Assembly: GCF_009495745.1 (NCBI RefSeq)
Contig: NZ_WIDQ01000002.1
Location: 124,001-188,000 of the forward strand
DNA length: 64,000 nucleotides
Source of the DNA: Niveispirillum sp. SYP-B3756
GTDB lineage: Bacteria; Pseudomonadota; Alphaproteobacteria; Azospirillales; Azospirillaceae
Direction of reading: 5' to 3'
Part shown: in pieces, positions 36,081 to 43,833 of the stretch
Layout: the number at the start of each line of letters is the position of its first letter
Numbering within the stretch: the first letter of the stretch is position 1
Notes under the pieces: model-generated
What the model was told of the DNA's origin: nothing
The model's database searches: none
The model's input: only the letters and a program-made list of their open reading frames with translations
Position numbers and translations under genes: made by a program

Positions 36081-37505
36081 ATGCACCTTCCTCCCGCTCC
36101 CCCGACAATCCAGACAATGTCCCCGGCAGCGGGCTGGAACCCGCATGGCCGCATCGGGGCCGGCCCGCTTTATCGCGCCATTGCCGAGGTGATTGCCAGC
36201 GACATTGCCAATGGCCAGTTGCGGCCCGGCGACCGGCTGCCCACCCATCGCGCCCTGGCGGCGGCCCTGGGCATCGACCTGACCACCGTCACCCGCGCCT
36301 ATGGGGAGGCACGGGCGCGGGGGCTGGTGGATACGGCCGTGGGGCGCGGCACCTTTGTGCGTGACCGGGTGGTGATCCCGCCGGCCGTGCGGGCGGTGGA
36401 ACTGGACCTGTCGATGAATATCCCGCCGCGTCCGCAAGGGCTGGACCTGCAGGCAGCCCTTTCCCGCACCATGGCGGCGGTGACCCGGCGGGCCGATCTG
36501 CTGCGCCTGCTCTCCTATCAACCGGCCGGCGGTGCCCTGGCCGACCGGGCGGCGGGGGCAGCCTGGCTGGCCCCGGTTCTGCCGGATCTGCCAGCGGAGC
36601 GGGTGCTGATCACCGGCGGGGCCCAGGCGGCCCTGGCCGCCCTGCTCAGCGCCCTGATACGGCCGGGGCGGGTCGTGCTGTCCAGCTGCCACACCTATCC
36701 GGGCTTCCGAGCGGCGGCGGCGGCACTGGGGCTGGCGGTGCGTGGCGTGGCGATGGATGCCGACGGGCTGTGCCCCGAGGCGCTGGCAGCCGCTTGTGTG
36801 GCGGGCGATGTCGATGTGCTTTACCTGACGCCCACCCTGCACAACCCCACCACCGCCACCCTGCCGCTGGAGCGGCGGCAGGCCATTGTGGAGGTCGCCC
36901 GCCGTCACGGCTTCTGTATTATTGAAGATGATGCTTATGGAGTGTTACCAGTCACTCCGCTCCCGCCTTTGGCCGCGCTTGCACCGGAATTGGTATGGCA
37001 TGTGGCGACCCTGGCCAAAGTGCTGACGCCCGGTCTGCGGCTGGCCTATATCGTGGCCCCGGATGTTGCCAGCGCCGCCCAAGGCCGGGCGGCCCTGCGG
37101 GCCATCGCCCAGATGCCCCCACCGCTGTCGGTGGCCACCGCCTCGGCCTGGATCGCCGATGGCACGGCGGCGGCCATTCTGCAGGGCGTGCGGGCAGAGG
37201 CGCAGGCCCGCCAGCATTTGGCTGCCCGTCTGTTGCCCCCTGCCCTGGTTTCCGCCCGCGCGGAGGGCCATCACCTCTGGCTGACCCTGCCAGCCGGCTG
37301 GACGGAGGCGGATTTCGTCGCGGCCGCCCGCCGGGCGGGTGCAGCCCTGGTGCCGGGCAGCGCCTTTGCGGTGGGGGAGGTTGTTGGTTGCCATGTGCGG
37401 GTGGCGCTGGGGGCGGCACCCGACCATACCGGCCTGGCGCTGGCCTTGGAGAATATTGCCGAACTGCTGGCCGACGGTCCGCCGCAATCCCTGGAAATCG
37501 TGTGA
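36081..37505 (+). CDS. MocR/PdxR-type regulator (GntR winged helix plus aminotransferase domain)
   Basis: The 474-aa protein has an N-terminal GntR-like winged helix (about 28-95: LYRAIAEVIASDIANGQLRPGDRLPTHRALAAALGIDLTTVTRAYGEARARGLVDTAVGRGTFV) fused to a type I aminotransferase fold (about 120-470). The fold carries IEDDAYGVL and the PLP lysine in VATLAKVLTPGLRLAYI. MocR proteins are regulators of vitamin B6, GABA or amine metabolism whose PLP domain senses ligands. It follows DUF983 by one base and could control the aminotransferase or kynU nearby. The target is unknown. Confidence 0.88.
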   Translation: MHLPPAPPTIQTMSPAAGWNPHGRIGAGPLYRAIAEVIASDIANGQLRPGDRLPTHRALAAALGIDLTTVTRAYGEARARGLVDTAVGRGTFVRDRVVIPPAVRAVELDLSMNIPPRPQGLDLQAALSRTMAAVTRRADLLRLLSYQPAGGALADRAAGAAWLAPVLPDLPAERVLITGGAQAALAALLSALIRPGRVVLSSCHTYPGFRAAAAALGLAVRGVAMDADGLCPEALAAACVAGDVDVLYLTPTLHNPTTATLPLERRQAIVEVARRHGFCIIEDDAYGVLPVTPLPPLAALAPELVWHVATLAKVLTPGLRLAYIVAPDVASAAQGRAALRAIAQMPPPLSVATASAWIADGTAAAILQGVRAEAQARQHLAARLLPPALVSARAEGHHLWLTLPAGWTEADFVAAARRAGAALVPGSAFAVGEVVGCHVRVALGAAPDHTGLALALENIAELLADGPPQSLEIV

Positions 37506-37521
37506 CTGGTTACGCCTTGTT

Positions 37522-37669
37522 GCCATGATCAGCACCGGCGGTCCTGATCATGGCCCTCAATCGCCGGCGCCAACGTCCGTTGGCTTGGCTTACGCGCCCA
37601 TGGGGGCGCGGGCTGGCAGTCGCCAGCCTCCAATCCGCCAAGGGTCAAACCCTCGGCGGATTGGTATTA
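37522..37669. repeat. Five-hairpin structured intergenic element, copy 1
   Basis: Five successive stems: GCCATGATCA/TGATCATGGC (37522-37554), GCCAACG/CGTTGGC (37569-37584), CGCGCCC/GGGCGCG (37593-37610), GGCTGGC-AGTC-GCCAGCC (37611-37628) and CCAATCCGCC/GGCGGATTGG (37630-37664), then TATTA. The 14-nt linker before stem 2 and the AGTC tetraloop recur in copy 2 (50622-50760), while stem sequences change compensatorily. The last three bases are the stop codon of the minus-strand MFS gene. Confidence 0.75.
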
Positions 37670-38863
37670 CGCCACCTTCAGCGGTTTGAAACGGCTTGTG
37701 ATGATCATCATCACCAGCACACCAACGGCCATGGCGGCCCAGGCCCAGGTCAGATCAGCGAACCGGTCACGCAGCCAGCCGGCCAGCAGCGGCATAAGGC
37801 TGGCGATCAGATAGCCACCGCCCTGCACGATGGAGAGCAGGGCCCCGGCATCGGCGGGGTTTTCCGACTGGTCCATGGCCAGGATCATGGAGAGTGGGAA
37901 CAGGGACCCGATCCCCAACCCCACCAGGATGCAGGCTGGCAGGGCCAGTACCGCCGGGGCCAGCATCAGGCAGAGTAAGCCGCCAACCAGCAGGCTCAAC
38001 ACCAGAAAGACCGGCCCGCGCCGGTCATGGAAGCGGCCGATGACGGCCGACACCGTCAGCCCGGCCACCACCTCCGTCATGGTGACACCGGCCATCAGAT
38101 ATCCCGCCGCCGCCCGGTCCCAGCCCAACTGGGTGTAAAAGGGCGGCAACCAGGCCAGCACCAGGGTGAAGGCGCCGGTACCGATGCCGAAAAAGGCCAG
38201 CAGCAGCCAGGTCCGCCGCCGGCCCCACCAATTGACCGGACCGGTGGCGCTGCTTGCCACACGCCCGCTGGCGCCCGGGACATCGCCACTGCTGACCAGC
38301 CAGAGCACAAGGGCCAGGGCCGCCGGCACGGCCCAGAAGGACAGTGCCCCGTTCCAGCCCAGCCAGTCCGACAGGCCGGCGGCCGAGGCGGCAGCGATGG
38401 AAGCCCCGCCCATGATGGAAGTGGTGTAAAGCCCCATCATCCGCCCCACCTGATCCGGGTGGCGGCGCTTAATGGTGGCGGGCAACAGGGCCTGGACCAG
38501 GGCGATGCCGATGCCGGCCAGCAGGGCCGTGCCCAGCATGGCCAGCCCACCCAGGGGGGCCGCCCGCAGCAGGCAGGCCAGCGCCACCAGGGCCGCCCCC
38601 AGCGTGATGCCACCCCGCTCCCCCAGCAGGCGGCGCAACATCCCGCCCGCCATGGAGAAAACCCCCATGGCCACAATGGGCAGCACGGTCAGCAGGCTGG
38701 CGCCCGTGCTGGATAATCCGGTGTCGGGCTGGATCAGATCCAGCAGGGGGCCGATGGCGGCCAGGGCCGGGCGCAGGTTCAGGCCCAACAGCAACATCCC
38801 GGCAATGGCCAGGGCGGTGCCGGTCCGCCGGGGCGCCCCGGCGGCGGTGGTACAAATCGTCAT
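37667..38863 (-). CDS. CynX/NimT-family MFS transporter
   Basis: The 398-aa membrane protein has 12 predicted helices and begins at ATG 38863. Signatures are LLLGLNLRPALAAIGPLLDLIQPDTGLSSTGASLLTVLPIVAMG, the family's typical first two helices, LPATIKRRHPDQVGRMMGLYTTSIMGGASIAAA in the middle, and NPADAGALLSIVQGGGYLIA. CynX/NimT members move cyanate, nitroimidazoles or other small molecules. It is divergent from a MarR regulator with an operator-like palindrome between them, so that regulator probably controls it. Its stop codon is part of the five-hairpin element. Confidence 0.88.
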   Translation of the reverse strand: MTICTTAAGAPRRTGTALAIAGMLLLGLNLRPALAAIGPLLDLIQPDTGLSSTGASLLTVLPIVAMGVFSMAGGMLRRLLGERGGITLGAALVALACLLRAAPLGGLAMLGTALLAGIGIALVQALLPATIKRRHPDQVGRMMGLYTTSIMGGASIAAASAAGLSDWLGWNGALSFWAVPAALALVLWLVSSGDVPGASGRVASSATGPVNWWGRRRTWLLLAFFGIGTGAFTLVLAWLPPFYTQLGWDRAAAGYLMAGVTMTEVVAGLTVSAVIGRFHDRRGPVFLVLSLLVGGLLCLMLAPAVLALPACILVGLGIGSLFPLSMILAMDQSENPADAGALLSIVQGGGYLIASLMPLLAGWLRDRFADLTWAWAAMAVGVLVMMIITSRFKPLKVA

Positions 38864-38953
38864 GGTGACTCTATCCCTCTGGCTTTGTTGCGATCCGCCG
38901 GGTTCACCCCGATTGCCGCACTGCCTTTGCCTGCTATAATGTCTTATCAAAAG

Positions 38954-38973
38954 ATATCTTACCGCTAAGATAT
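38954..38973. promoter_or_regulatory. MarR-type operator palindrome
   Basis: ATATCTTA-CCGC-TAAGATAT is a perfect inverted repeat directly before the GGGGGCAG ribosome binding site of the marR gene, in the 123-bp divergent promoter region. A second related half-site (GTCTTATCAAAAGATA) overlaps on the left. Autoregulation and control of the MFS gene are likely. Confidence 0.65.
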
Positions 38974-38986
38974 ATAGGGGGCAGCC

Positions 38987-39487
38987 ATGCGGGATCGGGC
39001 CGGCGAAGCAGCGGCGCAATGGGCGCGGGAGCGGCCGGAGCTGGACGCACAGCCCATGGTGGTGATTGGCCGTTTGCTGGAGGCGGCACAACTGATCCAG
39101 CGGGACGGGCTGGCCCCGTTCCTGGCCGCCCACGGCCTGCAGCATGGCGAATTTGACGTGCTGATGACCTTGCGCCGGGCCGGCGCCCCCTTCCGGCTGA
39201 CGCCGACCGCACTCTATGAAGCGGCGATGATCTCCTCTGGCGGGATGACGTGCCGGCTGGACCGGCTGGAAAAGGCCGGGCTGGTGGCACGTCACGCCAA
39301 TCCGGCCGACCGGCGCGGCCTGCTGGTGGGGCTGACCGACCAGGGTCTGTCCCTGATCGACGGCATCCTGGAACCCCATATCGCCAATGAAGATCGCCTG
39401 CTGGCCGGGCTGGACCCGGTGGAACGTCAGGCGCTGGATGGGTTGCTGGCCAAATTGCTGGCGGGCCTGCCCCCGCCGCGGGGATAA
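38987..39487 (+). CDS. MarR-family transcriptional regulator
   Basis: The 166-aa protein has the MarR fold: helical dimerisation ends and a central winged helix (GEFDVLMTLRRAGAPFRLTPTALYEAAMISSGGMTCRLDRLEKAGLVARHANPADRRGLLVGLTDQG). The recognition helix is SSGGMTCRLDRLEKAG and the wing carries DRRGLLV. It is divergent from the CynX-type MFS gene with a perfect palindrome just upstream, the usual layout for a ligand-relieved repressor of an exporter. Confidence 0.9.
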   Translation: MRDRAGEAAAQWARERPELDAQPMVVIGRLLEAAQLIQRDGLAPFLAAHGLQHGEFDVLMTLRRAGAPFRLTPTALYEAAMISSGGMTCRLDRLEKAGLVARHANPADRRGLLVGLTDQGLSLIDGILEPHIANEDRLLAGLDPVERQALDGLLAKLLAGLPPPRG

Positions 39488-39518
39488 CGCCCCTTTCGGT
39501 GATCATACCGACGCCCGG

Positions 39519-39548
39519 TTGCAGGTGTGTTGTCTGCAGGTACATAAT
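39519..39548 (+). promoter_or_regulatory. Candidate sigma-70-type promoter for the amidase/lipoprotein pair
   Basis: TTGCAG (39519-39524) and CATAAT (39543-39548) are 18 bases apart, and the amidase start lies 30 bp downstream. This suggests the pair has its own promoter. Confidence 0.4.
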
Positions 39549-39577
39549 ACCCCATCCGACCGGGGACGGGGTGTCAC

Positions 39578-40171
39578 ATGCTGCTGGATGGTGAGGGCTG
39601 GGCCGTTGATCCGAAAGTGACGAAACAGCCCTATTTCAATCTACGCCAGGGGGAGATGACGGCGATCAACGGCATCGTCGTGCATCAAACTGCCTCTCCT
39701 ACCCTGCAGTCTACCTTGAACAGCTATCAGTCTGCCAACCCGAATGGGGCGCATTTTCTGATCGACAAGGATGGTACGCTGTATCAGACAGCCTCTATCC
39801 GTTGGCTGCTCTGGCATGTGGGTAAGTTGCGATCCCGCTGTCTGGTGCGCAAAGTCTGCACGCCCAAGGAGTTGAAGGCGCTTAATCCCGGCACCTGGAA
39901 CCCGAGTGGTGTCCACAAGATTGAAAGCCGTAAGAAGTTCCCAGACCGCTTTCCGATGAATGCCGACTCCATCGGCATCGAAATTGTCGGCAATGTGATT
40001 GATGAATCCAAAGATGCAGTCTTTGAAACGGTGACAGTGGCGCAAAACCGCTCGCTGCAATGGTTGGTAGCCGAACTGTGCCGACTGCTGTCGATCCCGG
40101 CGGCGGAAATCTATCGGCACCCGGAAATCAGCTACAAAAAACCTCATGAGGCGGAGACGGCACAATGGTAA
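39578..40171 (+). CDS. Amidase_2/PGRP-type N-acetylmuramoyl-L-alanine amidase without signal peptide
   Basis: The 197-aa protein has an N-acetylmuramoyl-L-alanine amidase type 2 fold: NGIVVHQTASPTLQSTLNSY with zinc ligand H36, NGAHFLIDKDGTLYQTAS, and a C-terminal YRHPEISYKKPHEAE with H181 and a likely third ligand at H190/E191. It should cut the lactyl-amide bond between MurNAc and the stem peptide. No signal peptide is present, so its route to the periplasm is unclear. The stop overlaps the start of a lipoprotein gene by seven bases. Third-position G+C looks lower than in neighbours. A phage endolysin remnant or a secreted antibacterial effector are both possible. Confidence 0.85.
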   Translation: MLLDGEGWAVDPKVTKQPYFNLRQGEMTAINGIVVHQTASPTLQSTLNSYQSANPNGAHFLIDKDGTLYQTASIRWLLWHVGKLRSRCLVRKVCTPKELKALNPGTWNPSGVHKIESRKKFPDRFPMNADSIGIEIVGNVIDESKDAVFETVTVAQNRSLQWLVAELCRLLSIPAAEIYRHPEISYKKPHEAETAQW

Positions 40172-40554
40172 AGGCCAGCTATGGCCTGGGTGTCTGGCCG
40201 GTCCTGCTGCTGGCCGCCTGTACCAGTGCCGCGAATGGTACTTTGCCCGTACAAAATCTGACAGTGCTGGAAACGGGTCTGTATCGGGCAGGCGAACTCA
40301 ACATGCCTGCCGATCTCTGCCCCAAATTCCGCCCAACGGAGCGACAGGTGACGAACTGGCTGCGCCACGCGCGGGAAGTCGATAAAATGATCTATTATGC
40401 CGATGGCATCTTCTCCGGCTGTCGGGCTTCAGGAGAGTTGACCCTGCAAGATGGCAGCCGCCATCGCTGGTATCTGGATGCCGGGGGCGTCGCCATGATT
40501 GAGAAACAGGGCGGGGATTTGCGCTATTTCACGGGGGAGACGTTCACCCTGTGA
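40165..40554 (+). CDS. Small lipoprotein, candidate immunity partner of the amidase
   Basis: The 129-aa protein starts inside the last codons of the amidase gene, with GGAG 8 bases upstream. A lipoprotein signal (hydrophobic VWPVLLLAAC, lipobox LAAC, lipidated C19) is followed by about 110 mature residues with two cysteines (ADLCPKF, FSGCRAS) that could form a disulfide. It has no membrane helix. Thr at +2 suggests outer-membrane sorting. I do not recognise a family. A periplasm-facing protein overlapping a leaderless amidase is the arrangement expected for an immunity protein. Confidence 0.75.
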   Translation: MVKASYGLGVWPVLLLAACTSAANGTLPVQNLTVLETGLYRAGELNMPADLCPKFRPTERQVTNWLRHAREVDKMIYYADGIFSGCRASGELTLQDGSRHRWYLDAGGVAMIEKQGGDLRYFTGETFTL

Positions 40555-40623
40555 TCCGGGCTATTGGTGTGCGGGCGGCTTTCCTGCTAGAGCAGCGCAT
40601 TCACGCCCACCGGACCACCTGCC

Positions 40624-41925
40624 ATGACCGATCATCCCTCTCCCCGTGAAGCCCAGGCTGCCGAATTGCTCGCCGGGGGCCGCTACCGGGCGGCGCGGCG
40701 CCTGCTGCTGCAAGGGCAGGGGCCAACGGGGGCGGGGGAACTGGCGCTGCTGGGCCGCGCCCTGATCGGGCTGCATGAACATGGCAGTGCGCGGGCGGCA
40801 TTGGAACAGGCGCTGGCCCTGGCGCCGGATGATCCCACCATTCGTTTTGATCTGGCCCGGGCGCTGAACGGGCTGGGACTGATGCATCTGGCCGTGCCGA
40901 TGCTGGAGGCGCTGCAGGCCGCCCGGCCGGATGATCCGGCCCTGGCCGATGCGCTGGTCACGGCGCTCCGCCGCGATGCGCGGTACGAGGATACGATTTC
41001 TATCGCCGAAAGCCTGGAAAAATCCGGACTGGTCACGGAAGAACTGCTTTATCAGCGCGCGCTGTCCGCCCATGCCCTGGGTGATGCGGTGGGGGCGCTG
41101 GCCGTGTTTGACCGGCTGCTGACGCTTCGTGCCGGCCATGCCGCTGGCCTTTTCGCCTCCCATGCCTGCCTGCTGGCGCTGCAGGGGCTGCCGGCGGCCC
41201 TGGCGCGTCTGGAACAGGCGGCCGATTGTCCGGGTGCCAACCGCAAGTACCGTGCCTTTCTGGATGCCTATCACAGCCTGATGGGCGATCCGGTCACTGA
41301 TTCTAGTGGTGTCGGTGGTAATCAGGCCATTCTGGAAGGGGCCTTGGCCCTGCGTCCGCATCTGGCCCCCGATTGCCGCCTGTTCGGCCTGTCGGCCGAT
41401 CTGCTGCGCCATGGGTTGGATCAGACGCAGGTACCGGGGCTGGTGCTGGAATTCGGCGTGCGGCGCGGCACCTCCCTGCGCCATATCGCGGCGGTGGCGG
41501 GCCAGCCTGTGCATGGGTTTGACAGTTTCGAAGGACTGCCGGAAAGCTGGGGGAACGAGCCGGCGGGCACCTTCAGCACCAGCACCGACCTGCCCGCCAT
41601 GCCGGGGAATGTCACCCTACATCCCGGCTGGTTCGACCAGACGCTGCCCGGCTTTCTGGCGGCTCATCCGGGGCCGGTGCGTTTCGTCAATGTCGATTGC
41701 GATATTTACAGTTCCAGCGTCACCGTGCTGACCGCGCTGGCCCCCCGGCTGGTGCCGGGATCAGTGCTGGTATTTGATGAATTCATCGGCAACCGCAGCT
41801 GGGCCGACCATGAATTCAAGGCTTTCCAGGAATATGCCGCCGCCTTCGGCGTGCGTTTCCACTATATCGCCGTCAGCCCGTTTACGGGGCAGGTGGCGAT
41901 CCGTCTTTTGTCTGTTGCGGGATGA
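40624..41925 (+). CDS. TPR protein fused to a TylF/MycF-like methyltransferase
   Basis: The 433-aa protein has an N-terminal TPR-like superhelix (about 1-215: REAQAAELLAGGRYRAARRLL, ARAALEQALALAPDDPTIRFDLARALNGLG, VGALAVFDRLLTLRAGHAAGLFAS). A class I SAM-dependent methyltransferase domain (about 250-430) follows, with LVLEFGVRRGTSLRHIA (motif I), VHGFDSFEGLPESWG, VNVDCDIYSSSVTVLTAL and VLVFDEFIGNRSWADHE. This matches the macrocin-O-methyltransferase family, which methylates sugars in antibiotics and surface glycans. The substrate here is unknown; no glycan or secondary-metabolite cluster adjoins it. Confidence 0.85.
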   Translation: MTDHPSPREAQAAELLAGGRYRAARRLLLQGQGPTGAGELALLGRALIGLHEHGSARAALEQALALAPDDPTIRFDLARALNGLGLMHLAVPMLEALQAARPDDPALADALVTALRRDARYEDTISIAESLEKSGLVTEELLYQRALSAHALGDAVGALAVFDRLLTLRAGHAAGLFASHACLLALQGLPAALARLEQAADCPGANRKYRAFLDAYHSLMGDPVTDSSGVGGNQAILEGALALRPHLAPDCRLFGLSADLLRHGLDQTQVPGLVLEFGVRRGTSLRHIAAVAGQPVHGFDSFEGLPESWGNEPAGTFSTSTDLPAMPGNVTLHPGWFDQTLPGFLAAHPGPVRFVNVDCDIYSSSVTVLTALAPRLVPGSVLVFDEFIGNRSWADHEFKAFQEYAAAFGVRFHYIAVSPFTGQVAIRLLSVAG

Positions 41926-41950
41926 TACCCCGAGATCCCCCCAAGATGCG

Positions 41951-41981
41951 AAAAGGCCGCCCCCCAATCCGGGAAGCGGCC
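41951..41981 (-). terminator. Intrinsic terminator of the cco operon
   Basis: Read on the minus strand, GGCCGCTTCCC pairs with GGGGGGCGGCC (two G-U pairs) across a 5-nt loop, followed by TTTTCGC. It lies 36 bp after the ccoP stop. Confidence 0.7.
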
Positions 41982-42002
41982 CTTCCAGCCGGGTCAAAGG
42001 CC

Positions 42003-42027
42003 GTGGTCAGTACCTTTTACTGACCAC
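42003..42027 (-). other. Stem spanning the ccoP stop codon
   Basis: GTGGTCAGT and ACTGACCAC pair perfectly around a 7-nt loop, placing the ccoP TAA stop in the stem-loop. It may protect the transcript end or affect termination; no known family was recognised. Confidence 0.4.
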
Positions 42028-42886
42028 CACCCAATGCGTGCACATATGTCGCCAGCACCTTCACCGTGGCCGGGTCGAGACGTTCGATCCAGGCCGGCAT
42101 GGAGCCGCGGCGGGCATAGGTGATGGTCTCGATCACCGTCTTGCGGTCACCGCCATAGAGCCAGATGCCATCCGACAGGCGGGGTGCGCCCATCTCATGC
42201 ATCCCCTCCCCCTTCTCGCCATGGCAGGCGGCGCAGTTCTCGGCAAAAACCGTGGCGCCGCGGGCCAGAACGGCCGGGTCGGCCGCCGTGCCAGACAAGG
42301 ACAGCACATAATCCGCCACATCGCCGATCTGTTCCTTGGTCAGCAGACCATCGGCACCGAAGCGCGGCATGTCGGAGATACGGCTGTTCTCGTTGGCATT
42401 GCGGATGCCATAGGTGATGGTCTGCAGGATGTCTTCCGGCTTGCCACCCCAGATCCAGTCATCATCGGCCAGGGTGGGGAAGCCGACGGCCCCCGCACCA
42501 CCGGCACCATGGCAACCGGCGCAATTATCGGCAAAGGCCACGCGGCCAGCCGCCTGGACATAGCCCATCAGGGCCGGATCCTTGCGGATTTCCTCAATCG
42601 GAGTGGCCACGATCTTGGCGCGGGTGTCGGCTTGCGCTGCCTTCTGCGCCGTCAGCGTTTCCGCCAGCTCGGCACGCCGTGTCCACCCCGACGTGCCACC
42701 GAAATGGCTGCTCAAGGTCGGCCAGGAGGGGTACAGCACCGTATAGGCGATGCCCCAGACGATGCAGAAATAGAAGGTATAGAGCCACCATTTCGGCAGC
42801 GGCGTATTCAGTTCTTTGATGCCGTCCCACTCATGGCCGGTCGTATCCTGGCCGGTGGTGGCATCCTTTTCGATCTTGGTCGGCAT
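42017..42886 (-). CDS. ccoP: cbb3-type cytochrome c oxidase subunit III (dihaem cytochrome c)
   Basis: The 289-aa subunit has a short cytoplasmic N-terminus, one membrane anchor (WWLYTFYFCIVWGIAYTVLYP, residues 33-53) and two periplasmic cytochrome c domains with CAGCH (about 121) and CAACH (about 217) haem motifs. Axial methionines are probably in ISDMPRFG and RGSMPAWI. It passes electrons from soluble cytochrome c to CcoO/CcoN. It is last of ccoN-O-Q-P; AAAGGTGATCC lies just upstream, overlapping the ccoQ end. A strong terminator follows. Confidence 0.95.
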   Translation of the reverse strand: MPTKIEKDATTGQDTTGHEWDGIKELNTPLPKWWLYTFYFCIVWGIAYTVLYPSWPTLSSHFGGTSGWTRRAELAETLTAQKAAQADTRAKIVATPIEEIRKDPALMGYVQAAGRVAFADNCAGCHGAGGAGAVGFPTLADDDWIWGGKPEDILQTITYGIRNANENSRISDMPRFGADGLLTKEQIGDVADYVLSLSGTAADPAVLARGATVFAENCAACHGEKGEGMHEMGAPRLSDGIWLYGGDRKTVIETITYARRGSMPAWIERLDPATVKVLATYVHALGGGQ

Positions 42887-42898
42887 GATGGATCACCT

Positions 42899-43078
42899 TT
42901 AACGGCGGGTCGGGTGGGGGGCATGGCCCCCCAGGTCACTATCGTCCAGCGGAATGCGGGCCTGGGCCTCGAAACGGGCCTTGGAGCCCGGCCGGAACGC
43001 CCAGAAACAGATGCCAAGGAACAGCACAAAGAACCAGACCAGCCAGAGCTGTTTCAGCAGGGGGAGGAGTTCAAGCAT
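42899..43078 (-). CDS. ccoQ: cbb3-type oxidase assembly subunit CcoQ (FixQ)
   Basis: This 59-aa protein has one membrane helix (about residues 10-26, LWLVWFFVLFLGICFWAF), an FRPG-SK-type turn and a polar C-terminal tail (EAQARIPLDDSDLGGHAP), the standard CcoQ layout. It lies between ccoO and ccoP with AAGGAGAGG before its ATG at 43078. CcoQ stabilises the assembled oxidase. Confidence 0.88.
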   Translation of the reverse strand: MLELLPLLKQLWLVWFFVLFLGICFWAFRPGSKARFEAQARIPLDDSDLGGHAPHPTRR

Positions 43079-43090
43079 GGCGCCCTCTCC

Positions 43091-43819
43091 TTACTGCTTC
43101 AGATCTTCGGGATTGATGCGGGTGAAATCGACCAGGGTGCCCAGCATCTGCAGATAGGCCACCAGGGCGTCCATCTCCGTCACTTCTTCCGGCTTGCCGT
43201 CAAAGTCACCCAGATGGGCCTTGGGATAGCGGGCCAGCAGGCCGGCCGTATCCGCATCCGGCAGGGCACCGGCCTGGAGACGCACATCCTTCACCGCCTC
43301 TGCCACCATCTCGTCCGTGTAGGGGACACCGGCGATGCGCAGGGCCTTCAGGTGATCGGCATAATCCTCGTACTTCAGCGGCCGGTTCAGGAACTGGTAG
43401 GTGGGCATGATCGATTCCGGCACCAGGGCGCGCGGATCGTTCAGGTGGGCCACATGCCAGGCGTTGGAGTACTTGCCACCAACGCGGGCCAGATCCGGAC
43501 CCGTGCGCTTGGAGCCCCACTGGAACGGGTGGTCATACATGCTCTCAGCCGCCAGGCTGTAATGGCCATACCGCTCCACCTCATCCTTGAAGGTGCGGAT
43601 CTGCTGGCTATGGCAGAGATAGCAGCCTTCGCGGATATAGATGTTCCGCCCCGCCAGTTCCAGCGGGCTGTAGGGGCGAACCCCGTCAACCCGCTCGATC
43701 GTGCTTTCGATGGTGAACAGTGGCACGATCTGCACCAGACCGCCGATGGACACGGTGAGCAAGGACAGCACCGCCAGCAGCAGGACGTTCTTTTCAATGA
43801 TCGCGTGGGAGAACTTCAT
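43091..43819 (-). CDS. ccoO: cbb3-type cytochrome c oxidase subunit II (monohaem cytochrome c)
   Basis: The 242-aa subunit has an N-terminal membrane anchor ([24 protein letters not shown]), then a periplasmic domain with the single haem motif CYLCH in [25 protein letters not shown], and [22 protein letters not shown], both diagnostic of CcoO/FixO. Axial Met is likely in [10 protein letters not shown]. It is the second gene of the operon, 14 bp after ccoN and 12 bp before ccoQ. Confidence 0.96.
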   Translation of the reverse strand: MKFSHAIIEKNVLLLAVLSLLTVSIGGLVQIVPLFTIESTIERVDGVRPYSPLELAGRNIYIREGCYLCHSQQIRTFKDEVERYGHYSLAAESMYDHPFQWGSKRTGPDLARVGGKYSNAWHVAHLNDPRALVPESIMPTYQFLNRPLKYEDYADHLKALRIAGVPYTDEMVAEAVKDVRLQAGALPDADTAGLLARYPKAHLGDFDGKPEEVTEMDALVAYLQMLGTLVDFTRINPEDLKQ

Positions 43820-43833
43820 GATGGGCCCCCTCC

